Below the pieces are notes generated by a model, which saw only the letters and a list, made by a program, of their open reading frames with translations, was not told the origin of the DNA and did not search any database. 11,496 bases of DNA from Streptosporangiaceae bacterium. Lineage in GTDB: Bacteria; Actinomycetota; Actinomycetes; Streptosporangiales; Streptosporangiaceae. The position numbers were made by a program, and so were the translations under genes. Within the stretch, counting starts at the first letter, position 1; every line of letters starts with the position of its first letter. Positions 6,478 through 11,496 of this stretch are shown here, one piece after another. Location: the NCBI GenBank assembly GCA_030040475.1, contig JASHTQ010000078.1, positions 1-11,496 on the forward strand, written 5' to 3'.

Positions 6478-7088
6478 TCAGGCCGCCGCCGGTAGGCAGG
6501 GTTCTCCGGGACTTCTCGGTCTTGGTGTCGCCGTGCGCCCAGACGGAACGCCACACCGCGACGTGCGGCGGGACCGGAGGCATGGCACCAGGGTCGCCGT
6601 CCAGGTCGACGTGATCCCAGCGCAGCGCCCGGGCCTCCTCTGTCCGGATGGCGCGGACAAGCACGTTGTGCGTGCTGGCCATGGTCCGAGTGGACCGCGT
6701 CTCGGCGAGCTTGGCCAGGGCGCGCCGCACGTCCTGCGCGGTCAGGTCCCGCAGCGGGATGTTGCCGATCAGCATCGTGACCGGCCTGAGCAGGTCCACA
6801 TGCGAGCGGACGGTCTTGGCCGCCAGCCCCGTCCAGGGCCTCGGCGGCCCAGTCATCCACAGCCTTGGACAACGTGTAGAAAGCCGAAGTCTTCAGGCCA
6901 GCCTCGGCCTCGGCCTGCAGCCGTGCGAGCTTCTCCCGGACCTCGGTCTTGGTCCGCCCGGTCACCTTGCGCCGGATCCGCTTCCCGTCCGGCGTCCAGC
7001 CGAGCGAGACCGCGCCGACCCAGGCGCCGTTCGCGGCATCCCGGTAGACCGGACTCTCGCCGTGCCCACGGCGCGCAGCAGCCGCCAT
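6478..7088 (-). pseudogene. Degenerate tyrosine-recombinase integrase
   Basis: Remnant of a phage/ICE-type tyrosine integrase. From ATG at 7088 the frame gives the arm-binding domain (MAAAARRGHGESPVYRD, GAWVGAVSLGWTPDGKR, RKVTGRTKTEVREKL) and the start of the core-binding domain (TLSKAVDDWAAEALDG). The frame then shifts at a run of four C residues (6827-6830, plus strand). The next frame continues the core-binding domain (LAAKTVRSHVDLLRP, LRDLTAQDVRRALAKL, ETRSTRTMASTHNVLVRAIR) and jumps at about 6645-6652 directly to the catalytic box I region (RTEEARALRWDHVDLDG). About 70 residues between these blocks are missing compared with typical relatives. The catalytic Arg of box I and a Lys region (GDTKTEKSRRTL) remain, but the HxxR box and the nucleophile Tyr are lost. 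It begins 51 bp from the tRNA-Ala-derived repeat and points away from it, as expected for an att-adjacent integrase. Confidence 0.85.
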
Positions 7089-7138
7089 AACCCGGAGTAG
7101 CACCGGGCTGGCTCTCCCGGGGCGGCCACAAGATCGCA

Positions 7139-7199
7139 TTAGGCCTCTGACCTGTGGAGCTAAGGGGACTCGAACCCCTGGCCTTCTGGATGCAAACCA
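7139..7199 (-). repeat. Distal attachment-site copy: 3' portion of tRNA-Ala
   Basis: These 61 bp match 8715-8775 at 60 positions; the only difference is C7152 versus T8728. The copy covers tRNA-Ala from nucleotide 29 (anticodon stem) to the discriminator base plus 16 bp downstream. The 5' part of the tRNA is absent and replaced by an A/T-rich sequence from 7200, so this is not a tRNA gene but an att-type duplication. Confidence 0.9.
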
Positions 7200-7240
7200 T
7201 ATTTTTTGCGTATTTTTACGTCGCCTGACGTCGCCTGACG
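7200..7240. repeat. A/T-rich segment and tandem decamer next to the att repeat
   Basis: Directly after the tRNA-derived repeat, TATTTTT occurs twice (7200-7206 and 7211-7217), followed by ACGTCGCCTG twice in tandem (7218-7227 and 7228-7237) and ACGG. Such short direct repeats beside a core site resemble integrase or excisionase arm sites, but this is inference. The bases up to 7414 show no further gene. Confidence 0.4.
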
Positions 7241-7414
7241 GGTCCTTCACCAGCGGAGATAATCCCGCATCGTCGGCGGACGTCGCCCAGAGTCGGACTC
7301 CGTTGGCTCTTTGTTTGGCTCTTTTCGCCGTCATTCTGGGCTCGGCGCCGAGACTCGTGGCGCCCGGATTTGACGTCCGCGGCGTCGCCGTAGCAGCGCC
7401 CTTCCCATCCAGGC

Positions 7415-7434
7415 CGCTAGCGCCCGGGCTAGCG
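7415..7434 (-). terminator. Hairpin at the end of the cassette's minus-strand gene
   Basis: Arms CGCTAGC (7415-7421) and GCTAGCG (7428-7434) are perfect 7-bp complements around GCCCGG and contain the TAG stop of the upstream-reading gene (7429-7431). The position suits a terminator although no T-tract follows. Confidence 0.4.
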
Positions 7435-8157
7435 AGTCGCCAGGTTAACGGGCAGCTCGTGGTCCTTCGCGATCGCCGCGAGGTCGGCCGTCCACGGCTT
7501 GGAAGCCAGCAGTTCGTTGTAGGCGAGCATCGCGTCGAACTGCATGCCCAAGCAGATCACTTCGCACGGTGCCACCTCGCCGTGGAGCGGTTGCTGCGAG
7601 AGGTGGATCGCGCCGTCCCTGTCTTGGAAGAACGACTGGGCACCTTCTAGCGAGAGGTGCGTAATCCCAGAGATGACGTTGTAGATGGGAATCATCTTCT
7701 CGAACCCGTATTCCTTCAGCAGATGCCTGAACGCAGAGAGCCGCTCGTCCGGATGCGGCTGAAGCTGGGCTGCCAGGACGTCCCGGAAGGCCTGGACCGC
7801 CTCGGGAGGGAATGACGCGTCCAGGTCGATGTCGCCGAGATCAACCAAGAGTTTGCCGTGAGAGCCCTGGAGTCTGCGGTTGAGCACGTCCACGGCGTCC
7901 TCGCCCGCGTCAGCAAGCCAGATCGTGCCCAGCGCGTACTCCATGACAGAGCGCAGGAGAGGGAGCGTGGCGTGGCACTGGCCCACGGCATGCAGGGTAC
8001 GGATGCCGCGCACCAGGTGCGCGACGTTGAGCATTGTTCCCCAGCCAACCACGGCAGCCCGGTTCAGGCCGTCAACCCGCTTCCACAGGTCCGGAGCGAT
8101 CAGCGCGTTGAGCCGCTCAAGCCCGGCGGCGGGATCAGCCGTCGTCATGCAGATCAT
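7429..8157 (-). CDS. Helical cassette protein of unknown function (possibly DUF5677-like)
   Basis: A 242-residue soluble protein with no signal peptide. It is predicted to be almost wholly helical, with strings such as LLRSVMEYALGTIWLAD (about residues 72-88), VQAFRDVLAAQL and MQFDAMLAYNELLA. The central LLRSVMEYALGTIWLAD resembles the LLRxxxE core of DUF5677-type proteins, but I am unsure of that link. Two ATG codons compete (8157 and 8148) and neither has a Shine-Dalgarno. GATATC at 8165-8170 could be a -10 box placing the transcript start near 8157, which would make a leaderless message and favours the longer form. The open frame continues upstream to 8619 over hicBA, but that part is a shadow. 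It is divergent from hicBA inside the tRNA-flanked cassette. No function is assigned. Confidence 0.7.
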   Translation of the reverse strand: MICMTTADPAAGLERLNALIAPDLWKRVDGLNRAAVVGWGTMLNVAHLVRGIRTLHAVGQCHATLPLLRSVMEYALGTIWLADAGEDAVDVLNRRLQGSHGKLLVDLGDIDLDASFPPEAVQAFRDVLAAQLQPHPDERLSAFRHLLKEYGFEKMIPIYNVISGITHLSLEGAQSFFQDRDGAIHLSQQPLHGEVAPCEVICLGMQFDAMLAYNELLASKPWTADLAAIAKDHELPVNLATR

Positions 8158-8222
8158 GGTGCCGGATATCTGCAGCGGGCGCACGGGTACCCGGCCGCGC
8201 GCCGGGCGATTCCACGGTCGCC

Positions 8223-8249
8223 GCAGGTGTGGTTGCGGCGCCACACTGC
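8223..8249. promoter_or_regulatory. Inverted repeat upstream of hicB, candidate HicB operator
   Basis: Arms GTGTGG (8227-8232) and CCACAC (8241-8246) are perfect complements, extended by GCA (8223-8225) and TGC (8247-8249) across a single unpaired G (8226). The element covers a weak -35 like TTGCGG (8233-8238), 18 bp before GTACAT (8257-8262). That -10 would start transcription at or next to the hicB ATG (8270), consistent with the missing Shine-Dalgarno. Confidence 0.4.
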
Positions 8250-8269
8250 GATCTGGGTACATTGGTGCC

Positions 8270-8482
8270 ATGACCACAGTGCATGTCCCGTACACCGTCG
8301 AGCAGGACGAGGACGGCGTGTGGTGCGCGCACGCATGGCTGGGTTCCAGCGGGGGCGCCAACGGCAATGGCGCCACAGCGGACGAGGCTATCGCGGACCT
8401 GCGTGCGGCTGTCCGCATGGTGATCGAAGAGGACGGGATCCCCGCCCAGCTCGCACGGTCGCTCGATCTCGACGTCGCCTGA
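8270..8482 (+). CDS. hicB: HicB family antitoxin
   Basis: A 70-residue antitoxin that would bind HicA and block its RNA-binding face. It has the partial RNase H-like HicB fold: a first strand VHVPYTVEQDEDGVWCAHAW (residues 4-23), a glycine/asparagine turn (GSSGGANGNG), then helix 1 ATADEAIADLRAAVRMVIEE (about 35-54). It ends soon after (LARSLDLDVA) and has no separate C-terminal DNA-binding domain, so self-repression, if it occurs, would need the short fold or the complex. The ATG at 8270 lacks a ribosome site and may head a leaderless transcript. Its TGA overlaps the hicA ATG by one base (TGATG), and the antitoxin-first order favours antitoxin excess. It lies inside the tRNA-Ala-flanked cassette, so an addiction role there is plausible. 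Confidence 0.85.
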   Translation: MTTVHVPYTVEQDEDGVWCAHAWLGSSGGANGNGATADEAIADLRAAVRMVIEEDGIPAQLARSLDLDVA

Positions 8483-8706
8483 TGCCGCCTGTCCCGGCGG
8501 TCCGGGGCGACCGCTTGGTGAAGGCGCTTGAACGTGCCGGGTTCGCCGTCACCAGAGTGAACGGCAGCCATCACCGGCTGCGGCATCCCGACGGGCGTGC
8601 CACCACCGTGCCGGTCCACGCTGGCCAGGATGTGCCCAAGGGCACGCTCCGCGCCGTTCTCCAGGATTGCGGGCTGACCGTCGACGAACTACTGAAATAC
8701 CTTTAG
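8482..8706 (+). CDS. hicA: HicA family mRNA interferase toxin
   Basis: A 74-residue HicA (YcfA-type) toxin with the double-stranded RNA-binding-like fold, expected to cleave mRNA at the ribosome or free. Diagnostic features are RLVKALERAGFAVTRVNGSH from residue 11, with the catalytic histidine in the GSHH motif (residues 28-31), then HRLRHPDGRATTVPVH and the conserved tail VPKGTLRAVLQDCGLTVDEL. Length is normal and no lesion is seen, so the toxin is likely active. It is translationally coupled to hicB by the TGATG overlap. The stop is eight bases before the tRNA-Ala-derived repeat at 8715, so the gene sits at the very edge of the cassette. Confidence 0.9.
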   Translation: MPPVPAVRGDRLVKALERAGFAVTRVNGSHHRLRHPDGRATTVPVHAGQDVPKGTLRAVLQDCGLTVDELLKYL

Positions 8707-8714
8707 CAGCCACG

Positions 8715-8775
8715 TTAGGCCTCTGACTTGTGGAGCTAAGGGGACTCGAACCCCTGGCCTTCTGGATGCAAACCA
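8715..8775 (-). repeat. Proximal attachment-site copy within tRNA-Ala
   Basis: This is the copy of the 61-bp att-like repeat that belongs to the intact tRNA-Ala gene: nucleotides 29-73 of the tRNA plus 16 bp beyond its 3' end. Similarity to the distal copy ends inside the anticodon stem (8775), a usual crossover region for tRNA-targeting integrases. Confidence 0.9.
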
Positions 8776-8803
8776 GACGCTCTTCCAGCTGAGCTATAGC
8801 CCC
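8731..8803 (-). tRNA. tRNA-Ala (anticodon UGC)
   Basis: A complete 73-nt cloverleaf can be drawn: acceptor GGGGCTA with TAGCTCC, D-arm GCTC/GAGC, anticodon arm TCTGG-TTTGCAT-CCAGA with anticodon TGC, T-arm AGGGG-TTCGAGT-CCCCT, and discriminator A. The G3:U70 wobble pair, the alanine identity element, is present. The 3' CCA is not encoded (the next bases are CAAG). The 3' half doubles as an integration site, reconstituted by the inserted element. The gene is on the same strand as tRNA-Ile, fpg and the rest of the ancestral block. Confidence 0.97.
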
Positions 8804-8887
8804 GGGACTGCTTCCCGCCAAGGGTACCTGGTATGGGAGCGAGTTGCCTGGGGCGCGCACCACCGTTCGTTCTGGATAAATGATCTT

Positions 8888-9751
8888 CTATTTGAGCAGG
8901 CGGGACAGGCGGCGGTCGGCGAGGGGCTTGCCGCCGGTCTGGCAGGTGGGGCAGTACTGGAGCGCGGAGTCGGCGAACGAGACCTCGCGGATCGTGTCGC
9001 CGCACTCGGGGCAGGACTGGCCGGCCCGGGCGTGCACGCGCAGTCTGCTCTTCTTCTCGCCCTTGAGGTCGGCGGCGGCCAGTCCTGCCGAGCGCTCGAC
9101 GGCTTCGGTCAGGGTGGTCCTGATCGCGTCGTACAGGGTGGCGACGTCGGCCGGGGTCATGCTCGAGGCGATCTTGAACGGCGACATCTTGGCGGCGTGC
9201 AGTACCTCGTCGGAGTAGGCGTTGCCGATGCCCGCGATGATCCGCTGATCCCGCAGGATGCCCTTGACCTGGGTCCTGCGCCCGGACAGCAGCGTGGCCA
9301 GCGTGTCGACGGTGAAGTCGGGGGCAAGCGGGTCCGGGCCGAGCGTGGCGACGCCAGGCACCTCGGCAGGGTCGCGGACCAGGTACACGGCCAGGCGCTT
9401 GTGCGTGCCGGCCTCGGTGAGGTCGAAGCCGGAGCCGTCGTCGAGCACCAGGCGGAAGGCGAGCGGGCTCTTGCCCGGCTTGACCGGCGCGGCGGGCAGT
9501 TCGTCGCGCCACCGCAGCCAGCCCGCGCGGGCCAGGTGCATGATCAGGTGCAGGCCCCCGTCGGTGGTGATGTCGATGAACTTGCCGTGCCTGCCGACGT
9601 AGGTGACGACCTGCCCGGCGAGGCCGGCCAGCGGCGGATCGAACGTCTTCAGCACCGAGAAGGAGGCCGCCTCGGCCCGCGCGACGGCGTGGCCCGTTGC
9701 GTGGACACGCAGGAAGGCGGCAAGCGACTCGACTTCCGGCAGTTCCGGCAT
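8888..9751 (-). CDS. Fpg/Nei family DNA glycosylase
   Basis: A 287-residue base-excision repair enzyme that removes oxidised bases and nicks the abasic site. The N-terminus PELPEVE carries the catalytic Pro (residue 2 of the gene) and Glu3. A conserved Lys lies in RHGKFI, and the helix-two-turn-helix is seen in QRIIAGIGNAYSDEVLHAAK. A C-terminal zinc finger has the form CPECG...YCPTCQ. In E. coli Fpg the finger loop has an Arg just before the second cysteine pair (GRATFYC); here the loop reads SFADSALQYC, with Ser at that place, as in a distinct actinobacterial branch. Substrate preference may therefore differ, and I do not assign it as fpg or nei. ATG at 9751 follows the HAD stop by three bases, so the two are cotranscribed. 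Confidence 0.92.
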   Translation of the reverse strand: MPELPEVESLAAFLRVHATGHAVARAEAASFSVLKTFDPPLAGLAGQVVTYVGRHGKFIDITTDGGLHLIMHLARAGWLRWRDELPAAPVKPGKSPLAFRLVLDDGSGFDLTEAGTHKRLAVYLVRDPAEVPGVATLGPDPLAPDFTVDTLATLLSGRRTQVKGILRDQRIIAGIGNAYSDEVLHAAKMSPFKIASSMTPADVATLYDAIRTTLTEAVERSAGLAAADLKGEKKSRLRVHARAGQSCPECGDTIREVSFADSALQYCPTCQTGGKPLADRRLSRLLK

Positions 9752-9754
9752 GCT

Positions 9755-10507
9755 TCAAAGTGTGCCATGCTGCGGCGACGTCAGTAACTCGCCGTGGTCG
9801 GCGGCATGATCCCGATCCCTGCTCGTGGCCAGCAGGTCGGGCAGTTCGCCCAGATCCTCGAGCAGGTGGGTGGCCCCGGCGCGACGGAGCCTGCTCGCGT
9901 CGTGCACGCCGCTCAGCACGCCGACGATGATCCGGGCGCCGGCCCGGTGGGCGGCAAGCACGCCGCTCTCGCCGGCGGTGACGACGGCCACATCGCGCAC
10001 GTCGCCGATGCCGAGCCGCAGTACCGCGGTGAGGATGAGGTCGGGCCAGGGGAAGCCGCGGGCCACGTCCTCCGCACTCAGCACCAGGTCCGCGCGCTGC
10101 CCCCAATCAAGACGCTGCACGACCAGGCTGAGCGCGGGCCTCGACAGGCCCGACATCAGGCACAACTTGGTGCCGGCCGCGCCGAGTTTGGCCAGTGCCT
10201 CGCTGGCACCGGGCAGCGGGAAGACGCCGAATCTGTCGACCACCGCGCGGAAGGACCGCTCGAAGGCGTGGTTCGCCGCCTGAGCACGAATCTCGTCCTC
10301 AGGAAACAGGCTGTGCATAACGTCAGCCGGAGCCCATCCCCGGGTCCGGTCGAACTGGACCATGGACCTGACGTAGGCCGCTGTCCCCGTCACCACACCC
10401 TGTGTGGCAATCGCCTCCGCGAACGCCCGTTCAAGCACCGTGCCGTCGACCGCAACCGCGCCGACGACATCGCAGCAGACCAGCGACACGGGCGACGGGC
10501 CGCTCAC
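9755..10507 (-). CDS. HAD-like protein of the phosphonatase-like group, possible pseudoenzyme
   Basis: A 250-residue HAD-fold protein when started at GTG 10507. AGGAGG (10515-10520) lies seven bases upstream. The fold landmarks are visible: motif I CCDVVGAV with Asp13, a helical cap (about 25-95), motif II around Ser119 (LCLMSGLSR), a motif III-like region ARGFPWPDLIL (Arg150, with no Lys), and the final strand VAVVTAGESGVLAAHRAGA. In active HAD enzymes that last strand normally gives GDT..D; here it is TAGESG, so the metal-binding acids of motif IV are missing. The acid two residues after Asp13 is Val15, which is tolerated in phosphonatases. Catalysis therefore looks unlikely. The same frame is open upstream to 10693 through a DLW-39 sequence. 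Three bases separate its stop from the glycosylase gene. Confidence 0.82.
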   Translation of the reverse strand: MSGPSPVSLVCCDVVGAVAVDGTVLERAFAEAIATQGVVTGTAAYVRSMVQFDRTRGWAPADVMHSLFPEDEIRAQAANHAFERSFRAVVDRFGVFPLPGASEALAKLGAAGTKLCLMSGLSRPALSLVVQRLDWGQRADLVLSAEDVARGFPWPDLILTAVLRLGIGDVRDVAVVTAGESGVLAAHRAGARIIVGVLSGVHDASRLRRAGATHLLEDLGELPDLLATSRDRDHAADHGELLTSPQHGTL

Positions 10508-10693
10508 CGGCTTGCCTCCTGGTGCCGATTGGCGCATCTGCCGATGCCGGATGGCGCCGCCGGACGCGGATAAGTCGTCGTCAGCGGTTGTGGCCTCGGT
10601 CCATAGGTCAAGCTCGGCACGGTCGGACTGCACCTTGCGCCAGATGGCGAACGCGCCGATCCCCAGCAGGGCGAGCGCGATTAGCTTCTTCAC
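10508..10693 (-). CDS. DLW-39 small membrane protein, fused in frame to the HAD gene
   Basis: The first 39 residues are a clear DLW-39 peptide: a membrane-inserting segment KKLIALALLGIGAFAIW, then RKVQSDRAELDLWTEAT, which contains the family's name-giving DLW. Members are normally stand-alone proteins of about 40 residues with unknown role, found near gyrA in actinobacteria. Here codon 41 is TTA (10571-10573) where a stop would be expected. It is one substitution away from TAA or TGA, and the frame runs on through 22 residues (DLSASGGAIRHRQMRQSAPG and following) into the HAD gene. The start is GTG 10693 with GGAGGG nine bases upstream. Either a 312-residue membrane-tethered fusion is made, or the HAD part is mostly translated from its own start at 10507. 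Confidence 0.7.
10515..10520 (-). promoter_or_regulatory. Internal Shine-Dalgarno for the HAD gene
   Basis: A perfect AGGAGG on the minus strand, seven bases before GTG 10507 and inside the DLW-39-HAD reading frame. It argues that the HAD protein was, and probably still is, started independently. Confidence 0.65.
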
Positions 10694-10833
10694 GGTGAGG
10701 AACCCTCCACCTCGATGTGCGGGAGCCGTCCCGCGGAGCGCCGTTCGGCAACCGCGGGTGTAGGGCAGCTTAGCAAGCCGTGCTCACGATCGGGGCCACC
10801 GACCCTCGGGGGCTGCGCTCGCCGGGCCATTCG

Positions 10834-10910
10834 TGGTGGGGTTACGTGGACTTGAACCACGGGCCTCTTCCTTATCAGGGAAGCGCTCTAACCGACTGAG
10901 CTATAACCCC
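10834..10910 (-). tRNA. tRNA-Ile (anticodon GAU)
   Basis: A full cloverleaf with encoded CCA: acceptor GGGGTTA with TAACCCC, D-arm GCTC/GAGC, anticodon arm CTTCC-CTGATAA-GGAAG with anticodon GAT, T-arm CGTGG-TTCAAGT-CCACG, discriminator A, then CCA (10834-10836). It lies between the DUF3566 gene and the DLW-39 gene, the usual neighbourhood downstream of gyrA in actinobacteria. Confidence 0.98.
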
Positions 10911-10948
10911 ATCGACGGCTTTCTGACCTGCATAAACAGGACGAAGCC

Positions 10949-10954
10949 ATTATC
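10949..10954 (-). promoter_or_regulatory. Possible -10 box of tRNA-Ile
   Basis: The minus strand reads GATAAT within TAGGATAATGG, about 38 bp upstream of the tRNA 5' end. No convincing -35 is seen at 17-18 bp, so only the -10 is suggested. The remaining bases between the tRNA and the DUF3566 stop (10911-11050) hold nothing else that I recognise. Confidence 0.3.
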
Positions 10955-11050
10955 CTATCGTACCGTGGAGGCGGTTTTGTGCCGGTGCTGCGTTCCCGGC
11001 CGGGCCGCCGCGCACGGTAAGGCTACCGCAGCGGCCGCAGTGGGTCGGCC

Positions 11051-11496
11051 TCATTCCGTCTCGCGGAGCGTCACCTCCACGCCGCCGACAAGTCGTGAGG
11101 TCAGGTTGTAGACGACCGCGCCGATGGTCGACATCGCCGTGATCAAGACGATGTTGAACGCGCCGAGGATCGCGGTCCAGCCGAGGATCCTGGACGCGGA
11201 GAACCACTTGGCCGTGCTCAGGCCCGCCGAATCCTGGCTGGACGTCACGCTCGTCACGACCCGCTGCAGCGACTCGAACACGCCGAGCGCGGACAGGGTC
11301 CCGTACAGCACGCTCACCGCGACGAACACCACGACGAAGGCGACGAGGGACACCACGAAGCTGAACTTCGTCACCGACCAGGGTTCCACCCGGGCGACGG
11401 TCAGGTGCGCCTGCCTGGCGGGGCGCTGCGAGGACCCCTTGGGCGTCGCGGTACGGGCCGGCCCGGGCGCCGGGGCCGGGGGCCTGGTCGGCACGG
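11051..11496 (-). CDS. DUF3566 transmembrane protein, 5' end beyond the window
   Basis: A small integral membrane protein of the DUF3566 family, function not established. The visible 147 residues start with a proline/alanine-rich disordered stretch (PPAPAPGPARTATPKGSSQ), continue with a conserved amphipathic lead (ARQAHLTVARVEPWSVTKFS), then a first membrane helix (SFVVSLVAFVVVFVAVSVLY), a loop with VFESLQRVVTSVTSS, and a second helix (GWTAILGAFNIVLITAMSTI) ending in a short strand (GGVEVTLRETE). The first in-window candidate start is GTG 11494, only two bases from the edge. Family members usually have longer disordered N-termini, so the true start is probably outside. In actinobacteria this gene usually lies immediately downstream of gyrA, which should follow beyond the right edge. 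Confidence 0.88.
   Translation of the reverse strand, partial: VPTRPPAPAPGPARTATPKGSSQRPARQAHLTVARVEPWSVTKFSFVVSLVAFVVVFVAVSVLYGTLSALGVFESLQRVVTSVTSSQDSAGLSTAKWFSASRILGWTAILGAFNIVLITAMSTIGAVVYNLTSRLVGGVEVTLRETE

Larger units (their letters stand above)
7139..8775. mobile_element. tRNA-Ala-flanked cassette carrying hicBA (integrative-element remnant)
   Basis: Direct repeats of the tRNA-Ala 3' end bracket a 1,515-bp interval (repeat unit 1,576 bp) holding one unknown gene (7429-8157) and a hicBA pair (8270-8706). This is the footprint of site-specific integration into a tRNA gene that keeps the tRNA intact. No recombinase gene lies between the repeats; the only integrase trace is just outside the distal repeat and reads away from the cassette. 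So the cassette is either a shrunken element, a passenger mobilised in trans, or the interval between two successive insertions at the same site. Which of these holds cannot be decided from one genome. Confidence 0.65.

Noticed and set aside
7139..7199. A second functional tRNA-Ala gene
   Set aside because: Only nucleotides 29-73 are present; the acceptor 5' strand, D-arm and half of the anticodon stem are missing.
7218..7240. Start of a CRISPR array
   Set aside because: Only two abutting 10-bp copies with no spacers; no other regularly spaced repeats exist in the window.
8158..8619. N-terminal extension of the cassette's minus-strand gene across hicBA
   Set aside because: It is antisense to two well-recognised hic genes and lacks protein-like composition, whereas the part after 8157 looks like a real helical protein.
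8549..8863. Minus-strand 104-residue frame with VCIQKARGSSPLSS
   Set aside because: Translation of the tRNA-Ala sequence itself; the same peptide appears at the distal repeat for the same reason.
8736..10106. 456-residue minus-strand frame across fpg and the HAD gene
   Set aside because: Arg/Pro-rich out-of-frame shadow of both genes that also runs through tRNA-Ala.
10833..11111. Plus-strand 92-residue frame starting MVGLRGLEPRASS
   Set aside because: Its start is the antisense of tRNA-Ile, a well-known source of false small proteins.

Overview
The window is high-G+C DNA with GTG and TTG starts and actinobacterial gene families (DLW-39, DUF3566, DUF1048, MMPL). It most likely comes from a filamentous or other high-G+C actinomycete; I cannot name the genus. 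The right end (about 8730-11496) looks like ancestral chromosome. A DUF3566 membrane protein (cut by the window edge), tRNA-Ile(GAU), a DLW-39 segment, a HAD-like protein, an Fpg/Nei glycosylase and tRNA-Ala(UGC) all lie on the minus strand. From family knowledge, DUF3566 and these tRNAs usually follow gyrA near the origin, so gyrA is expected just beyond the right edge.

Left of tRNA-Ala the character changes to an accessory region. The 3' part of tRNA-Ala plus 16 bp downstream (8715-8775) is repeated almost perfectly (60 of 61) at 7139-7199. Between the repeats lie hicBA toxin-antitoxin genes and a divergent gene of unknown function. Just outside the distal repeat is a broken tyrosine integrase (6478-7088) with a frameshift, an internal deletion and a lost C-terminus. 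The simplest reading is successive insertions into the same tRNA-Ala attachment site, now immobile. Any far-left boundary lies outside the window or has decayed.

Further left is a TetR regulator divergent from an MMPL (RND-type) transporter, with a perfect 8-bp-arm palindrome between them. A PadR-DUF1048-DUF1048 operon converges on the transporter, with its own palindrome upstream of padR. Next come a possible DUF7669-like remnant, a RelBE-type toxin-antitoxin pair with a palindrome over its start codon, and two small unrecognised minus-strand genes, one a single-pass membrane protein.

The most unusual points are the 1.58-kb tRNA-flanked hicBA cassette with no recombinase of its own; the DLW-39 reading frame that runs without a stop into a HAD gene that also has its own strong ribosome binding site; and that HAD-like protein's apparent loss of motif IV acids. 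I see no CRISPR array, rRNA or intact transposase.
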